64,000 nucleotides of DNA, from positions 1,240,001 to 1,304,000 of the forward strand of contig NZ_CP089312.1 in the NCBI RefSeq assembly GCF_021545335.1, read 5' to 3'. A program made the position numbers and the translations under genes. The notes under the pieces are model-generated. The model ran no database searches, had not been told where the DNA came from, and worked only from the letters and a program-made list of their open reading frames with translations. Shown here piece after piece: positions 19,406 to 27,807 of the stretch (its first letter is position 1; each line of letters opens with the position of its first letter). The DNA comes from Streptomyces sp. GQFP (GTDB lineage: Bacteria; Actinomycetota; Actinomycetes; Streptomycetales; Streptomycetaceae).

Positions 19406-19435
19406 TTGACAGCCTGAAACGCCTCTTCCTACGCT
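19406..19435 (+). promoter_or_regulatory. Candidate housekeeping promoter of the ABC-F gene
   Basis: TTGACA (19406-19411), an 18-nt spacer and TACGCT (19430-19435) form a good HrdB-type promoter. Transcription from it would leave about 230 nt of leader before the ABC-F start, unusually long for Streptomyces. Promoter activity is inferred from the motifs. Confidence 0.6.
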
Positions 19436-19460
19436 GACAGCGGTCCTGTTGCCGTCGATT

Positions 19461-19483
19461 GGAGAAGGACGTTGCTCTACTGA
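19461..19483 (+). promoter_or_regulatory. Minimal leader ORF (start-Leu-Tyr-stop) in ABC-F 5' leader
   Basis: A strong Shine-Dalgarno (GGAG at 19461) lies 7 nt before TTG-CTC-TAC-TGA (19472-19483). Downstream are nested inverted repeats: GAGGTC/GACCTC enclosing CACACC-CTCCAGT-GGTGTG. This is the layout of antibiotic-sensing attenuators, where a ribosome stalled on a very short ORF changes RNA folding upstream of an ABC-F or methylase gene. Function is inferred from arrangement; the ORF is too short for coding statistics. Confidence 0.45.
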
Positions 19484-19672
19484 GGTCCTGAGACACCGCG
19501 CCCCACACCCTCCAGTGGTGTGTCCGCGCAGCGTGCGACCTCGGTGTTCGAGCCGTCCGTGCCTCCCTCCGGAGCAGGGCCTTTCTCGTGTCACCCGGAC
19601 ATCTCCCGCCCGCCGCCCGTCGGTGTCTCGATACGCGCTTGCCCAGACCCCATCAAGCAACCGCGAGGCCGT

Positions 19673-21289
19673 ATGTCCGCCACCACCTCCATCGCCGTCA
19701 CCTCCCTGTCCTTCGCCTGGCCCGACGGCACCCCCGTCTTCGATGGCCTCGACGTCGCCGTCGGCCCCGGCCGCACCGGACTCGTCGGCGTCAACGGCTC
19801 AGGAAAATCAACCCTGTTGAAGCTGATCGCCGGTCAACTCCGCCCCGTCGACGGCATCGTCCGTGTCGCGGGCGAGATCGGCTACCTCCCGCAGAACGTC
19901 ACCCTCGACACCGCCCTGCGCGTCGACGAGGCCCTCGGCATCTCCGCCAAGCGGGCCGCGCTGCACGCCATCGAGGCGGGTGACGTGGCCGAGGGGCACT
20001 TCGAGACGATCGGCGACGACTGGGACGTAGAGGAACGCGCCCTTGTCACGCTCGGCGAACTCGGGCTCAGGCACATCGAGTTGGACCGCACGATCGGCGA
20101 GATCTCGGGCGGCGAGTCGGTCCTGCTGCACCTTGCAGCGCTGCTCCTCGACCGCCCGGACGTCCTCCTGCTGGACGAGCCGACCAACAACCTCGACCTG
20201 TACGCGCGTCGACGCCTCTACACGGCCGTCTCGTCCTGGCCCGGGGTGATGGTCGTGGTCAGCCACGACCGTGAACTCCTGGACCTGGTCGACCAGATCG
20301 CCGATCTGCGCTCCGGGGAGGTCACCTGGTACGGCGGCAACTTCTCGGCGTACGAGGACGCGCTCGCCACCGAACAGGAGGCGGCCGAACGGATGGTGCG
20401 CGTCGCCGAGGCCGACCTGAAGAAGCAGAAGCGCGAACTGGCCGACGCCCAGGTCACTTTGGCCCGGCGCAAGCGGTACGGGCAGAAGATGTTCGACCAG
20501 AAGCGCGAGCCGAGGGCTGTCATGCGGGTGCGCAAACGCACGGCGCAGGTGTCCGCCGGCAAGTACCGCATCCTGCACGAGGAGAAGCTCGCCGACGCGA
20601 AGGAACGGCTCGACGAGGCGGTGGACGCCGTACGGGACGACGACGAGATCCGCGTCGACCTGCCGTACACGGCCGTACCGCCGGGCCGTACCGTACTCAC
20701 GCTCCTGGACCTGGAGTTGGCGTACGGAGCGAGCGTGGGCTCCTTCGATCTGCGCGGGCCCGAGCGGGTCGCGCTGATCGGGCGGAACGGGGCCGGCAAG
20801 ACGACCCTGCTGCGGACGATCTCCGGGGAACTGGCCCCGGTCTCCGGGGAGGCACGCGCGCACGTGCCGCTGCGTTTTCTGCCGCAGCGGCTCGACGTTC
20901 TCGACGACGAGCTGACCGTCGCCGAGAACGTGGCCCGGTTCTCGCCCGCCGCCACCAACAACCGGGTCCGTGCCCGGCTGGCCCGCTTCCTGTTCCGGGG
21001 CGCCCGCGCCGACCAGCGGGCGGGGACCCTGTCGGGCGGTGAACGCTTCCGCGCCGCCCTGGCCGCCCTGATGCTGGCCGAGCCCGCTCCCCAGCTGCTG
21101 ATGCTGGACGAGCCGACCAACAACCTGGACATGGCGAGCGCCCGACAGCTCACGACGGCCCTGGAGTCGTACGAGGGCGCGCTGATCGTCGCGAGCCACG
21201 ACCTGCCGTTCCTGGAGTCGATCGGGATCACCCGGTGGCTGCTCCTGGACGGCGAACTGAGGGAGATCGGCCCGGAGGAGGTGGGGTGA
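19673..21289 (+). CDS. ABC-F family ribosome-associated ATPase
   Basis: 538 residues with two ABC domains and no membrane segments. Domain 1: Walker A GVNGSGKST, signature ISGGES, Walker B LLLDEPTNNLDL. Domain 2: GRNGAGKTT, LSGGERF, LMLDEPTNNLDM. The inter-domain linker (about residues 225-330) is long and highly charged (KKQKRELADAQ ... KRTAQVSAGKYR), as in antibiotic-resistance ABC-F proteins that act at the ribosomal exit site. The ATG at 19673 has GCGAGG upstream. Its long structured leader suggests antibiotic-inducible expression. Whether it confers resistance or acts as a housekeeping factor cannot be decided from sequence. Confidence 0.88.
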   Translation: MSATTSIAVTSLSFAWPDGTPVFDGLDVAVGPGRTGLVGVNGSGKSTLLKLIAGQLRPVDGIVRVAGEIGYLPQNVTLDTALRVDEALGISAKRAALHAIEAGDVAEGHFETIGDDWDVEERALVTLGELGLRHIELDRTIGEISGGESVLLHLAALLLDRPDVLLLDEPTNNLDLYARRRLYTAVSSWPGVMVVVSHDRELLDLVDQIADLRSGEVTWYGGNFSAYEDALATEQEAAERMVRVAEADLKKQKRELADAQVTLARRKRYGQKMFDQKREPRAVMRVRKRTAQVSAGKYRILHEEKLADAKERLDEAVDAVRDDDEIRVDLPYTAVPPGRTVLTLLDLELAYGASVGSFDLRGPERVALIGRNGAGKTTLLRTISGELAPVSGEARAHVPLRFLPQRLDVLDDELTVAENVARFSPAATNNRVRARLARFLFRGARADQRAGTLSGGERFRAALAALMLAEPAPQLLMLDEPTNNLDMASARQLTTALESYEGALIVASHDLPFLESIGITRWLLLDGELREIGPEEVG

Positions 21290-21315
21290 CGCGAGTGTCC
21301 TGGGCGGGCGTGCGG

Positions 21316-21341
21316 GCCCCGTTCTGACCTCCGGGGCTTTT
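21316..21341 (+). terminator. Rho-independent terminator after the ABC-F gene
   Basis: GCCCCG, a 10-nt loop, CGGGGC, then TTTT. It lies 27 nt past the ABC-F stop and separates it from the DDAH gene. Confidence 0.8.
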
Positions 21342-21403
21342 GTCCGCACCGACCCGCCCTGCATGATGTGCGCGGACGCCCCCTGCGATTCGGAGTTCCG
21401 CCC

Positions 21404-22180
21404 GTGCCCAGCAAGAAGGCCCTCATACGTCGCCCCAGCCCACGCCTGGCCGAAGGCCTCGTCACGCACATCGAGCGCGAGGAGGTCGACGCCGGCCTCG
21501 CCGCGCGGCAGTGGGAGGCGTACGCGGAGGCGCTGCGCACGCACGGCTGGGAGACCGTCGAGGTGGATCCGGCGGACGACTGCCCGGACTCGGTGTTCGT
21601 CGAGGACGCGGTGGTCATCCACCGGAACGTCGCGCTGATCGCCCGGCCCGGCGCCGCGTCCCGGCGCGGTGAGACCGGCGGTGTCGAGGAGGCGGTGGCC
21701 CGCCTCGGCTGCTCCGTGAACTGGGTCTGGGAGCCGGGCACCCTGGAGGGCGGCGACGTCCTCAAGATCGGCGACACCCTCTACGTCGGGCGGGGCGGGC
21801 GGACGAACGCCGCCGGGGTGCAGCAGCTCAAGGCCGTGTTCGAACCGCTCGGCGCCCGGGTCGTCGCCGTACCGGTGAGCAAGGTGCTGCATCTGAAGTC
21901 GGCGGTCACGGCGCTACCGGACGGGACCGTGATCGGGTATCCGCCGCTGGTGGACACCCCGTCCCTCTTCCCGCGCTTCCTGCCGGTGCCGGAGGAGTCG
22001 GGGGCGCATGTGGTGCTGCTGGGCGGCGGAAAGCTGCTGATGGCGGCGAGCGCGCCGAAGACGGCCGAGCTCCTCGCCGACCTCGGCCACGAGCCGGTGG
22101 TCGTCGACATCAGCGAGTTCGAGAAGCTCGAGGGCTGTGTGACATGCCTCTCGGTGAGACTGCGGGACCTGTACATCTGA
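21404..22180 (+). CDS. ddaH: N(G),N(G)-dimethylarginine dimethylaminohydrolase (DDAH)
   Basis: 258 residues of the amidinotransferase/pentein fold. Family landmarks: DDCPDSVFVEDAVV near residue 60, GTLEGGDVLKIG near 115, the catalytic His in VLHLKSAVTAL, and the nucleophilic Cys near the C-terminus in EGCVTCLSVRL. The reaction is methylarginine to citrulline and methylamine. The start is GTG 21404 (PSKKALIRRPSP) with GGAG upstream. It stands alone between a terminator and the desaturase promoter. Confidence 0.9.
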   Translation: MPSKKALIRRPSPRLAEGLVTHIEREEVDAGLAARQWEAYAEALRTHGWETVEVDPADDCPDSVFVEDAVVIHRNVALIARPGAASRRGETGGVEEAVARLGCSVNWVWEPGTLEGGDVLKIGDTLYVGRGGRTNAAGVQQLKAVFEPLGARVVAVPVSKVLHLKSAVTALPDGTVIGYPPLVDTPSLFPRFLPVPEESGAHVVLLGGGKLLMAASAPKTAELLADLGHEPVVVDISEFEKLEGCVTCLSVRLRDLYI

Positions 22181-22292
22181 CCGGGCGATCGGGGTACCCG
22201 TTCGGCTCTGGCCTGCGGGTCCGGGGCCGTGGCGCGTCCTCGGCACGCATCGGCGTGTACCCGCTGATCAGCGGTCTTTACAACACCCTTAA

Positions 22293-22338
22293 CCTACGGT
22301 GTCGTAACCTACGGGAACGTAGCCTACGATGCCGTAGG
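22293..22338. promoter_or_regulatory. Three tandem palindromic operators, 15-bp period, before the desaturase
   Basis: CCTACG occurs at 22293, 22308 and 22323, exactly 15 bp apart. Each is followed by 4 nt and an inverted CGTA(A/G): CCTACG-GTGT-CGTAA, CCTACG-GGAA-CGTAG, CCTACG-ATGC-CGTAGG. The last is a perfect 6-bp-arm palindrome. The array ends 48 nt before the desaturase ATG, so a dimeric repressor (TetR-like spacing) bound there could block transcription. No regulator gene is adjacent. Confidence 0.75.
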
Positions 22339-22386
22339 TTGAGTTCCGTCCCCCGTAGTCCGCTCGCACGTCATTCTGGAGCATTC

Positions 22387-23364
22387 ATGACGATCACTTC
22401 TCCGCACCTCGGCAGTCCGTCCGGCGCCTGGACCGACGCCCGGCTGCTGTTCGCCCTGGAAGAAGTGGTCGAGACGGAACTCAACCGGCATCTGAAGGTC
22501 GCCAAGGACTGGATGCCGCACGAGTACGTGCCGTGGAGCGACGCCCGCAACTTCCCCGGTTTCTTCGAGGACGGCGAGGCCTGGGGCAAGGAGCAGTCCA
22601 AGGTCACCGAGCTGGGCCGGATCGCCCTGGTCGTCAACCTCCTCACGGAGGACAACCTCCCCAGCTACCACCACGAGATCGCCAGCCTGTTCGGCCGCGA
22701 CGGCGCCTGGGGCACCTGGGTGCACCGCTGGACGGCCGAGGAGGGTCGGCACGGCATCGTGATGCGCGACTATCTGCTCGCCTCGCGCGCGGTCGACCCG
22801 GACAAGCTGGAAGCCTTCCGGATGGCCCACATGGCCGAGGGCTTCGAGTCGGACAACCGGCACTCGATGCTGCACTCGGTGGCGTACGTCGCCTTCCAGG
22901 AGCTGGCCACCCGCGTATCGCACCGCAACACCGGCCACCAGTCGGGCGACCCGGTCTGCGACCGCATGCTGGCCCGCATCGCGACGGACGAGAACCTGCA
23001 CATGGTCTTCTACCGCAACCTCCTCAAGGCCGCGTTCGACCTCGCGCCCGACCTGACCATGCAGGCGGTCCGTGACGTGATCGTCAACTTCCGGATGCCC
23101 GGTCACGGCATGCCCGGCTTCGAGCGGGCCGCCGCGCAGATGGCGATCGGCGAGGTCTACAACATGCGCATCCACCACGACGACGTCCTCCAGCCGGTCC
23201 TGCGCCACCTGAAGGTCATGGACATGACCGACCTGGGCCCCGAGGGCCTGCAGGCGCAGGAGGAGCTGGGCATGTTCATGGGCGGCCTGGACTCGGAGGC
23301 CTCCAAGTTCGACGAGAAGCTAGCGGCCCGCAAGGCCCGCATGGCGGCCCGCGCCGCCGGCTGA
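22387..23364 (+). CDS. Acyl-[acyl-carrier-protein] desaturase (soluble di-iron)
   Basis: 325 residues, family FA_desaturase_2 (DesA-type). The two di-iron motifs are clear: EEGRHG (EExxH) near residue 120 and DENLHM (DExxH) near residue 200. It should introduce a cis double bond into acyl-ACP, adjusting membrane fluidity. GGAG lies 8 nt before ATG 22387. The triple operator upstream suggests tight control, perhaps by acyl-CoA or temperature. The length fits plant-like and mycobacterial DesA proteins. No ferredoxin partner is next to it. Confidence 0.92.
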   Translation: MTITSPHLGSPSGAWTDARLLFALEEVVETELNRHLKVAKDWMPHEYVPWSDARNFPGFFEDGEAWGKEQSKVTELGRIALVVNLLTEDNLPSYHHEIASLFGRDGAWGTWVHRWTAEEGRHGIVMRDYLLASRAVDPDKLEAFRMAHMAEGFESDNRHSMLHSVAYVAFQELATRVSHRNTGHQSGDPVCDRMLARIATDENLHMVFYRNLLKAAFDLAPDLTMQAVRDVIVNFRMPGHGMPGFERAAAQMAIGEVYNMRIHHDDVLQPVLRHLKVMDMTDLGPEGLQAQEELGMFMGGLDSEASKFDEKLAARKARMAARAAG

Positions 23365-23380
23365 CCTGCCCCGCCCCTCG

Positions 23381-23580
23381 CCTCGCAATCTCCGCGCCGG
23401 AGATCCCGGCTGACCCGCCCCGGCCGTCCGGTCGCTCGGATCCGCCTCGCGATCTCCACGCGGTGATCCCGACCGGCCTGCCCCGGCCCTCCGGGCCCTG
23501 AGGCTTCCTCGCAGCCTCAGCGCCGGTGATCCTGGTCGGCCCGCCTTTCTGCTGGGGGTCCGGGGGTCGCCCCCCGGGAA
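23381..23580. repeat. Degenerate tandem repeat between desaturase and HEAT-protein locus
   Basis: Three units beginning CCTCGC(A/G)(A/G) at 23381, 23445 and 23517, with period 64-72 nt. Each contains a GGTGATCCC- or GGAGATCCC-like block and a G/C-rich palindromic part. A fourth related block (ACCGGTGATCCCGGCGGGCC) sits at about 23727 inside the duplicated tail. The tract ends in a strong hairpin (GGGGGTCCGGGGGTCGCCCCC, 23555-23575), a plausible bidirectional terminator. Confidence 0.6.
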
Positions 23581-23583
23581 ATC

Positions 23584-23805
23584 TCAGCCGTACGCCATCA
23601 CCTCGTCCAGCGCCGCGTCCCGCACGTCGGCCTCGGGGTGACGGCGCAGTGCTGTCAGGCGCTCACGCCAAGGCCCCGCCCATTCCGTACAGCCGCGCAC
23701 CGCGCCGACGACGGCCACCGCGAACACCGGTGATCCCGGCGGGCCTGCTTGTCCGCCGGGGGCCTGCGGCGGAGGCGCCGACATCACAGCCCCCGGAAGA
23801 GTCAC
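23584..23805 (-). pseudogene. Duplicated 3' end of the HEAT-repeat gene (73-codon frame)
   Basis: The last 48 codons (23584-23727) are a second copy of the last 48 codons of the large upstream gene (23802-23945). Both contain WRERLTALRRHPEADVRDAA and end LDEVMAYG or LDEVTAYE, with no indel and most changes synonymous or mild. The frame opens with GTG at 23805 that overlaps the large gene's stop as GTGA, so it could be translated by coupling. A Pro/Gly-rich linker of about 25 residues precedes the copied part. It is either a remnant of a tandem duplication or a short expressed tail. Confidence 0.7.
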
Positions 23806-26800
23806 TCGTACGCCGTCACCTCGTCCAGCGCCGCGTCCCGCACGTCGGCCTCGGGGTGGCGGCGCAGTGCTGTCAGGCGCTCGCGCCAGGGCGCTGCCCA
23901 GTCCGTGCGGCTGCCCAGTGCTCCGGTGACGGCGACCGCGAGCAGGCCCTCGGCATGGCCTCCGTGGGTGGTCAGACGGCCGACCTCGGCCAGTAGCACC
24001 TCGGGGTCGCCCTCCTGGTCCCGGCTCTCCAGGCGTGCGCCTAGTTCACCGGCGGTGCGGACGGCGAGGGCGGGGCGGCCCGCGGTGAGCGCGGCCAACT
24101 GTCCGAGGTGGGGCGGTCGGGCGTCGAGGTCCAGGTGGTGTGCCGCCAGGGTCGCGGCCTGCGGTACGTGGGTGTCGTATCCGGCGAGCAGTTCGCTCGC
24201 GGCGAGGGCGGCGGGGCGGGCGGCTTCGGTGGTCGGCCTGCCGTGCTGGACCAGGCAGGAGACGAGGTACTCCACGCGTCGGCGGGCCGGACGGTCGCGC
24301 CGCTCTCCCGCGTCCAGGTCTGCGTCGTCGGCCGCCGGGTGCTCGGCGAGGGTCCGCAGGGCCTCCAGGAGCCAGTGCGCGCCCTGCGGGGAGCCCTCGG
24401 CGACGGTCACCAGGCCTCTGGCCGCCACCTGCCAGTTCGTCCGGTCGTCGAGGTTGGTCGCGGACCGGACCAGCACCGCGGGCGCGTCCGGCGACCAGGG
24501 CGTCCAGTGGGCGAGGGCACCCAGGGCGAGGGCCGCGGTCTCCGGGTCGTCGGTGGCGCACACGGCGTGCACGAGGTGGGCGTAGCGCTCGCGGTGGGGT
24601 TCGGGCAGGTCGAGGGGGTGGATCCGCAGCACGGCCCGGCGCAGCACCGGCTCTGCGCCGGCCGCGTCGCGCAGCACCTCCCAGACCGGTTCGTGCGCCA
24701 CGAGCGCGCCCGCGAAGGCCACACACGCGGTACGGACGTCACGGTGGGCGCCGGGCCGCCCGTACGTCTCGCAGAGCAGCGTCGCGGCCGACCGGGCCGG
24801 GAGACGGGTCGCGGCGAGCCGGACGGCCTCCTTGCGGCTGGTCACCTTGACGTCCGGCGCGCGCAGCACCTCCGCCAGTCGTCCGGCCAGCAGCGACGGC
24901 GGCGCGTAGCGGGAGGCGCGGGTGGCCGCGTAGACGGCGACGCGGGCCCGGTCGCCGCCCGCGTGCGCGAGCAGTTCGGGGAGCGCCTCGTGCGGCCGGT
25001 CGGTGCGGGAGAGCGCGGCCAGGGCCGCCTCGGCGAGGACGACGTCCCCGGACCCGGTCCACTGGCGCACCAGCGCGGCGCCGAACTCCGGGACGTGCGC
25101 GGCCTGTTGGATCGCGCCGACCCGACGGTACAGCGGCAGCGCGAAGTCGTCGGCGACATCCGCCAACTGGCGTACGACATCCCGCTGTTGGCGGGGCAGC
25201 CAGCGCCGGAGGTCGTAGTGGACCGGTGCGGTCCAGGGTTCGCGCTTCGGCAGGAAGCGGCCGTACGGCGGGGTCTCGGCGAGGAACGGGCCGAGCAGAT
25301 CGGTGCGGCGGCGGGCGAGGACGCGCCACACCGACGGGAGTGCTCCGGCGGAGGGTTCGTGGGCCAGGATGCGTGCGACGCGTTCGTCGCGGGTGGCGTG
25401 CGGCTCCAGCCAGAGGTCGATCGCCGTGCGTACGGTCGCGTCCTTGCCGCCGTAGCGGATCGCCTGCCAGAGCAGATCCTGGAGTTCGGGCATGTCGGCG
25501 GCGCGGCGTCCGACGGCCCGGGTGAGGGCGAACGCGAGGCTGTAGTCGGCCTTTTCGGCGCCCGCCTCGATCCAGGGTCGCAGCGCCTCGTACACACGGT
25601 GTTCCTGGCCGCGCACGAGGGTCCGGTCGAGACGGCCGAGGTCGGCGGTGCCGGTGTGGCCGGTGATGCGGACCAGGGTGCGCAGCGCCCAGTTCACCAA
25701 CTCCCTCGGCCCGCCCGCCGCGTGCTCGCGCAGCACCCCGAGGGCAAGAGTGCTGAGCCGCTGTCGGGTGAGGGCGGAGGAGTCCCGGGCCTCCACGGCA
25801 TCCGCGGTGATCCGGTCGAGGTGCGGTTCGGCGTCCTCGGTGAACAGTGCCGCGCGGACGTCGGCCAGCGCTCCCAACGCGGCCGAGCGAACGGGGTCCT
25901 GCTCGTTCCGCAGCCGCCCCATGTCCGACAGTACGGCGGTGACGGCGTCCGGGTCGGCGGAGCGCTCGGCGTTGCGGATCAGCAACGGCCAGGCCAGGGC
26001 GCGGTCTTCGGCGGCGGGGCGGCGGGTGGCGTTGAGGAGCGTGCCCCGTATCTCGTCGACGGGCAGGAACGATTCGACGAGGAGTACGTCATGCCATGCG
26101 GCACCCCGCTCACGCGCGGCGGCGGCCATCCGACGGGCCTCGTCGGGTGCGTGGGTGCGCGGCAGCGCCGCCAGGACGGCGTGGTCGACGGTGGCGGAAG
26201 CCGTACCCCGCCCCTCCTGCACGGCCGTGAGGAAGGCGTGGCGCCGGCCGGGCGGCATGGCGGCGAGCAGCACCGGGAGGTCTCCGGAAGCCGCCAACAC
26301 CTTGCCGTAGGCGAGGAGTTCGGGTGCTCCGGAGCGGGCCAGCGTGCGCAGCACGGAGGTGTTCAGCGAGCGCACACCCACACCGGCCCAGCCGGGCATG
26401 CCGAGCAGGCGCAGTACGCGCTCGGGGGCCATGGGGGCGAACAGGCCGATACGGGAGGAGAGTTGACGGGGAAACACCCTGGGCGGCCGTCGCTCCAGGA
26501 AGCCGAGGACGCGCGGCGGATCGTGCGGTGCGACGGCGGCCACGGCTCCGCCGAAGGACTCCCACCAGGAGTCGTAGAGCGCGGCCGGCAGTTCGGCCAA
26601 CTCCCGTTCCAGCACGTCGAGCAGGAGGTCCGGATGGCGTCGGGCGAGCGCTCGAGAGCCGTCGAAGGCGTGGAACATCTCGGGGAGCAGCCGCGCCACC
26701 GTCTCCGTCGAACACCCGGGCAGCAGTCGTGCCGCCTCGGTGTCTCCCCAGTCCTGCCGTACTCCGTCCAGCAGCCGGTCGGCGAGTGCGGTGCGCCCGC

Positions 26801-27158
26801 CCGTGACGATCGCGCGCAGCAGGTCCCGGCGTACCGTCTCGGAGGCGTCGATGAGTCCCGACTCGTAGGCGGAGTCGGGGACTTGGAGGCTGTCTGCGAC
26901 CTGAAGGGCATGGCCGCGCACAAATGGGTCGGGATCGGCGATCCGGTCCGCGATCCATTCGGCGTCGCGCCCGACGGCCGCGGCGACGATCGCCAGGTCA
27001 CGGCCGTACGACCCGCGTTCCTCCAGCTCCGTCAGCACCGGTCTCAACGGTGCGAACTCCCCTGCGCGTGCGGCGAGTTCGCGCATGCGCTGCGGATACG
27101 GAAGCGGGTCGAGATCGTTCAGCAGACTGTCGACCTGCTGGAGCGGGGTACGGGGCAT
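23802..27158 (-). CDS. Large HEAT/armadillo-repeat-like protein
   Basis: 1118 residues with no transmembrane segment or signal. The sequence is almost entirely amphipathic helix pairs typical of HEAT-type solenoids (for example LPELLAHAGGDRARVAVYAA, and the end RLTALRRHPEADVRDAALDE). Such scaffolds bind proteins or nucleic acids; no enzymatic motif is visible. The ATG at 27158 begins MPRTPLQQVDSLLNDL. It is a single-gene unit, with the Wbl regulator 80 nt upstream on the same strand. I do not recognise a characterised homologue. Its 3' end is duplicated immediately downstream. Confidence 0.75.
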   Translation of the reverse strand: MPRTPLQQVDSLLNDLDPLPYPQRMRELAARAGEFAPLRPVLTELEERGSYGRDLAIVAAAVGRDAEWIADRIADPDPFVRGHALQVADSLQVPDSAYESGLIDASETVRRDLLRAIVTGGRTALADRLLDGVRQDWGDTEAARLLPGCSTETVARLLPEMFHAFDGSRALARRHPDLLLDVLERELAELPAALYDSWWESFGGAVAAVAPHDPPRVLGFLERRPPRVFPRQLSSRIGLFAPMAPERVLRLLGMPGWAGVGVRSLNTSVLRTLARSGAPELLAYGKVLAASGDLPVLLAAMPPGRRHAFLTAVQEGRGTASATVDHAVLAALPRTHAPDEARRMAAAARERGAAWHDVLLVESFLPVDEIRGTLLNATRRPAAEDRALAWPLLIRNAERSADPDAVTAVLSDMGRLRNEQDPVRSAALGALADVRAALFTEDAEPHLDRITADAVEARDSSALTRQRLSTLALGVLREHAAGGPRELVNWALRTLVRITGHTGTADLGRLDRTLVRGQEHRVYEALRPWIEAGAEKADYSLAFALTRAVGRRAADMPELQDLLWQAIRYGGKDATVRTAIDLWLEPHATRDERVARILAHEPSAGALPSVWRVLARRRTDLLGPFLAETPPYGRFLPKREPWTAPVHYDLRRWLPRQQRDVVRQLADVADDFALPLYRRVGAIQQAAHVPEFGAALVRQWTGSGDVVLAEAALAALSRTDRPHEALPELLAHAGGDRARVAVYAATRASRYAPPSLLAGRLAEVLRAPDVKVTSRKEAVRLAATRLPARSAATLLCETYGRPGAHRDVRTACVAFAGALVAHEPVWEVLRDAAGAEPVLRRAVLRIHPLDLPEPHRERYAHLVHAVCATDDPETAALALGALAHWTPWSPDAPAVLVRSATNLDDRTNWQVAARGLVTVAEGSPQGAHWLLEALRTLAEHPAADDADLDAGERRDRPARRRVEYLVSCLVQHGRPTTEAARPAALAASELLAGYDTHVPQAATLAAHHLDLDARPPHLGQLAALTAGRPALAVRTAGELGARLESRDQEGDPEVLLAEVGRLTTHGGHAEGLLAVAVTGALGSRTDWAAPWRERLTALRRHPEADVRDAALDEVTAYE

Positions 27159-27238
27159 GAGCTGGATTGTGCCCGCTCGGCAGCGGTCGGCGTACGGGAA
27201 TTGCCTTCCAAGAGGTCAGCGGGAGGTGGGCCGGGAAG

Positions 27239-27493
27239 TCAGTGGGAGGTGGGCGAGGTGCGCCGGAGGTGGAGCCGTTCCTTCTCGGAGAGGCCGCCCC
27301 AGACCCCGAACCGCTCGTCGTTGCTGAGCGCGTACTCCAGGCAGGCGGGGCGCATCTCGCACATCCCGCAGATGCGCTTCGCCTCGCGCACCGAGCTGCC
27401 CGGCTCGGGGAAGAAGAAGTCGGCCCCGGTCTCCGCGCACAGGGCCTGCGCCTGCCAGGCGCTGTCCATCGGGGTGATCGTCTCGTAGTGCAT
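27239..27493 (-). CDS. WhiB-like (Wbl) iron-sulfur regulatory protein
   Basis: 84 residues. Four conserved cysteines (positions 19, 43, 46, 52; CGMCEMRPAC) should hold a [4Fe-4S] cluster. The beta-turn motif GVWGG is followed by a basic helix (EKERLHLRR). It is closer to the WhiB type (FFPEPGSSVREAK) than to WblE. I chose ATG 27493 because longer readings add a non-family N-terminus. Wbl proteins bind sigma factors and control development or redox and antibiotic responses. The specific Wbl subgroup is not certain. Confidence 0.9.
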   Translation of the reverse strand: MHYETITPMDSAWQAQALCAETGADFFFPEPGSSVREAKRICGMCEMRPACLEYALSNDERFGVWGGLSEKERLHLRRTSPTSH

Positions 27494-27807
27494 GCACGAG
27501 ATCGTGCCGGACGGTGAAAAACGTTCGCTCAACGTCCGATCAACGCCGGACACCGGGGCCGTCCGTCGCGCGGCCCCGGCATCCCGCCGGTCGCACGATC
27601 ATGCTCCCGCCGGATGCGCGAGCGCACGGCGGCGCGCGGAACGTGTTGGAACAAGGCGCGCCTTCGTCCTCACCCAGGGTGACCGCCTCCAGCGCCCGCC
27701 GCCCCCTGCGGCACTCCGGCAGCGATTGTCAGTGGGCGGTGCAAGACTCGGCAGAGCAGGCAACGGGGGCTCCGCACGAGGGCGGCGCCCCACAGAGGAG
27801 GGCAATG
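27494..27807. other. 314-nt divergent intergenic region
   Basis: Separates the Wbl gene (leftward) from the VOC gene (rightward) and should hold both promoters. Near the Wbl start is an AT-richer patch with repeated AACG(T/C) elements (GAAAAACGTTCGC, CAACGTCCG, CAACGCCGG) about 10 nt apart. No small gene or RNA is evident. Confidence 0.4.

Noticed and set aside
19808..21892. Long reverse open frame opposite the ABC-F and DDAH genes
   Set aside because: Shadow of clear genes on the other strand; no ribosome-binding site or conserved motif.
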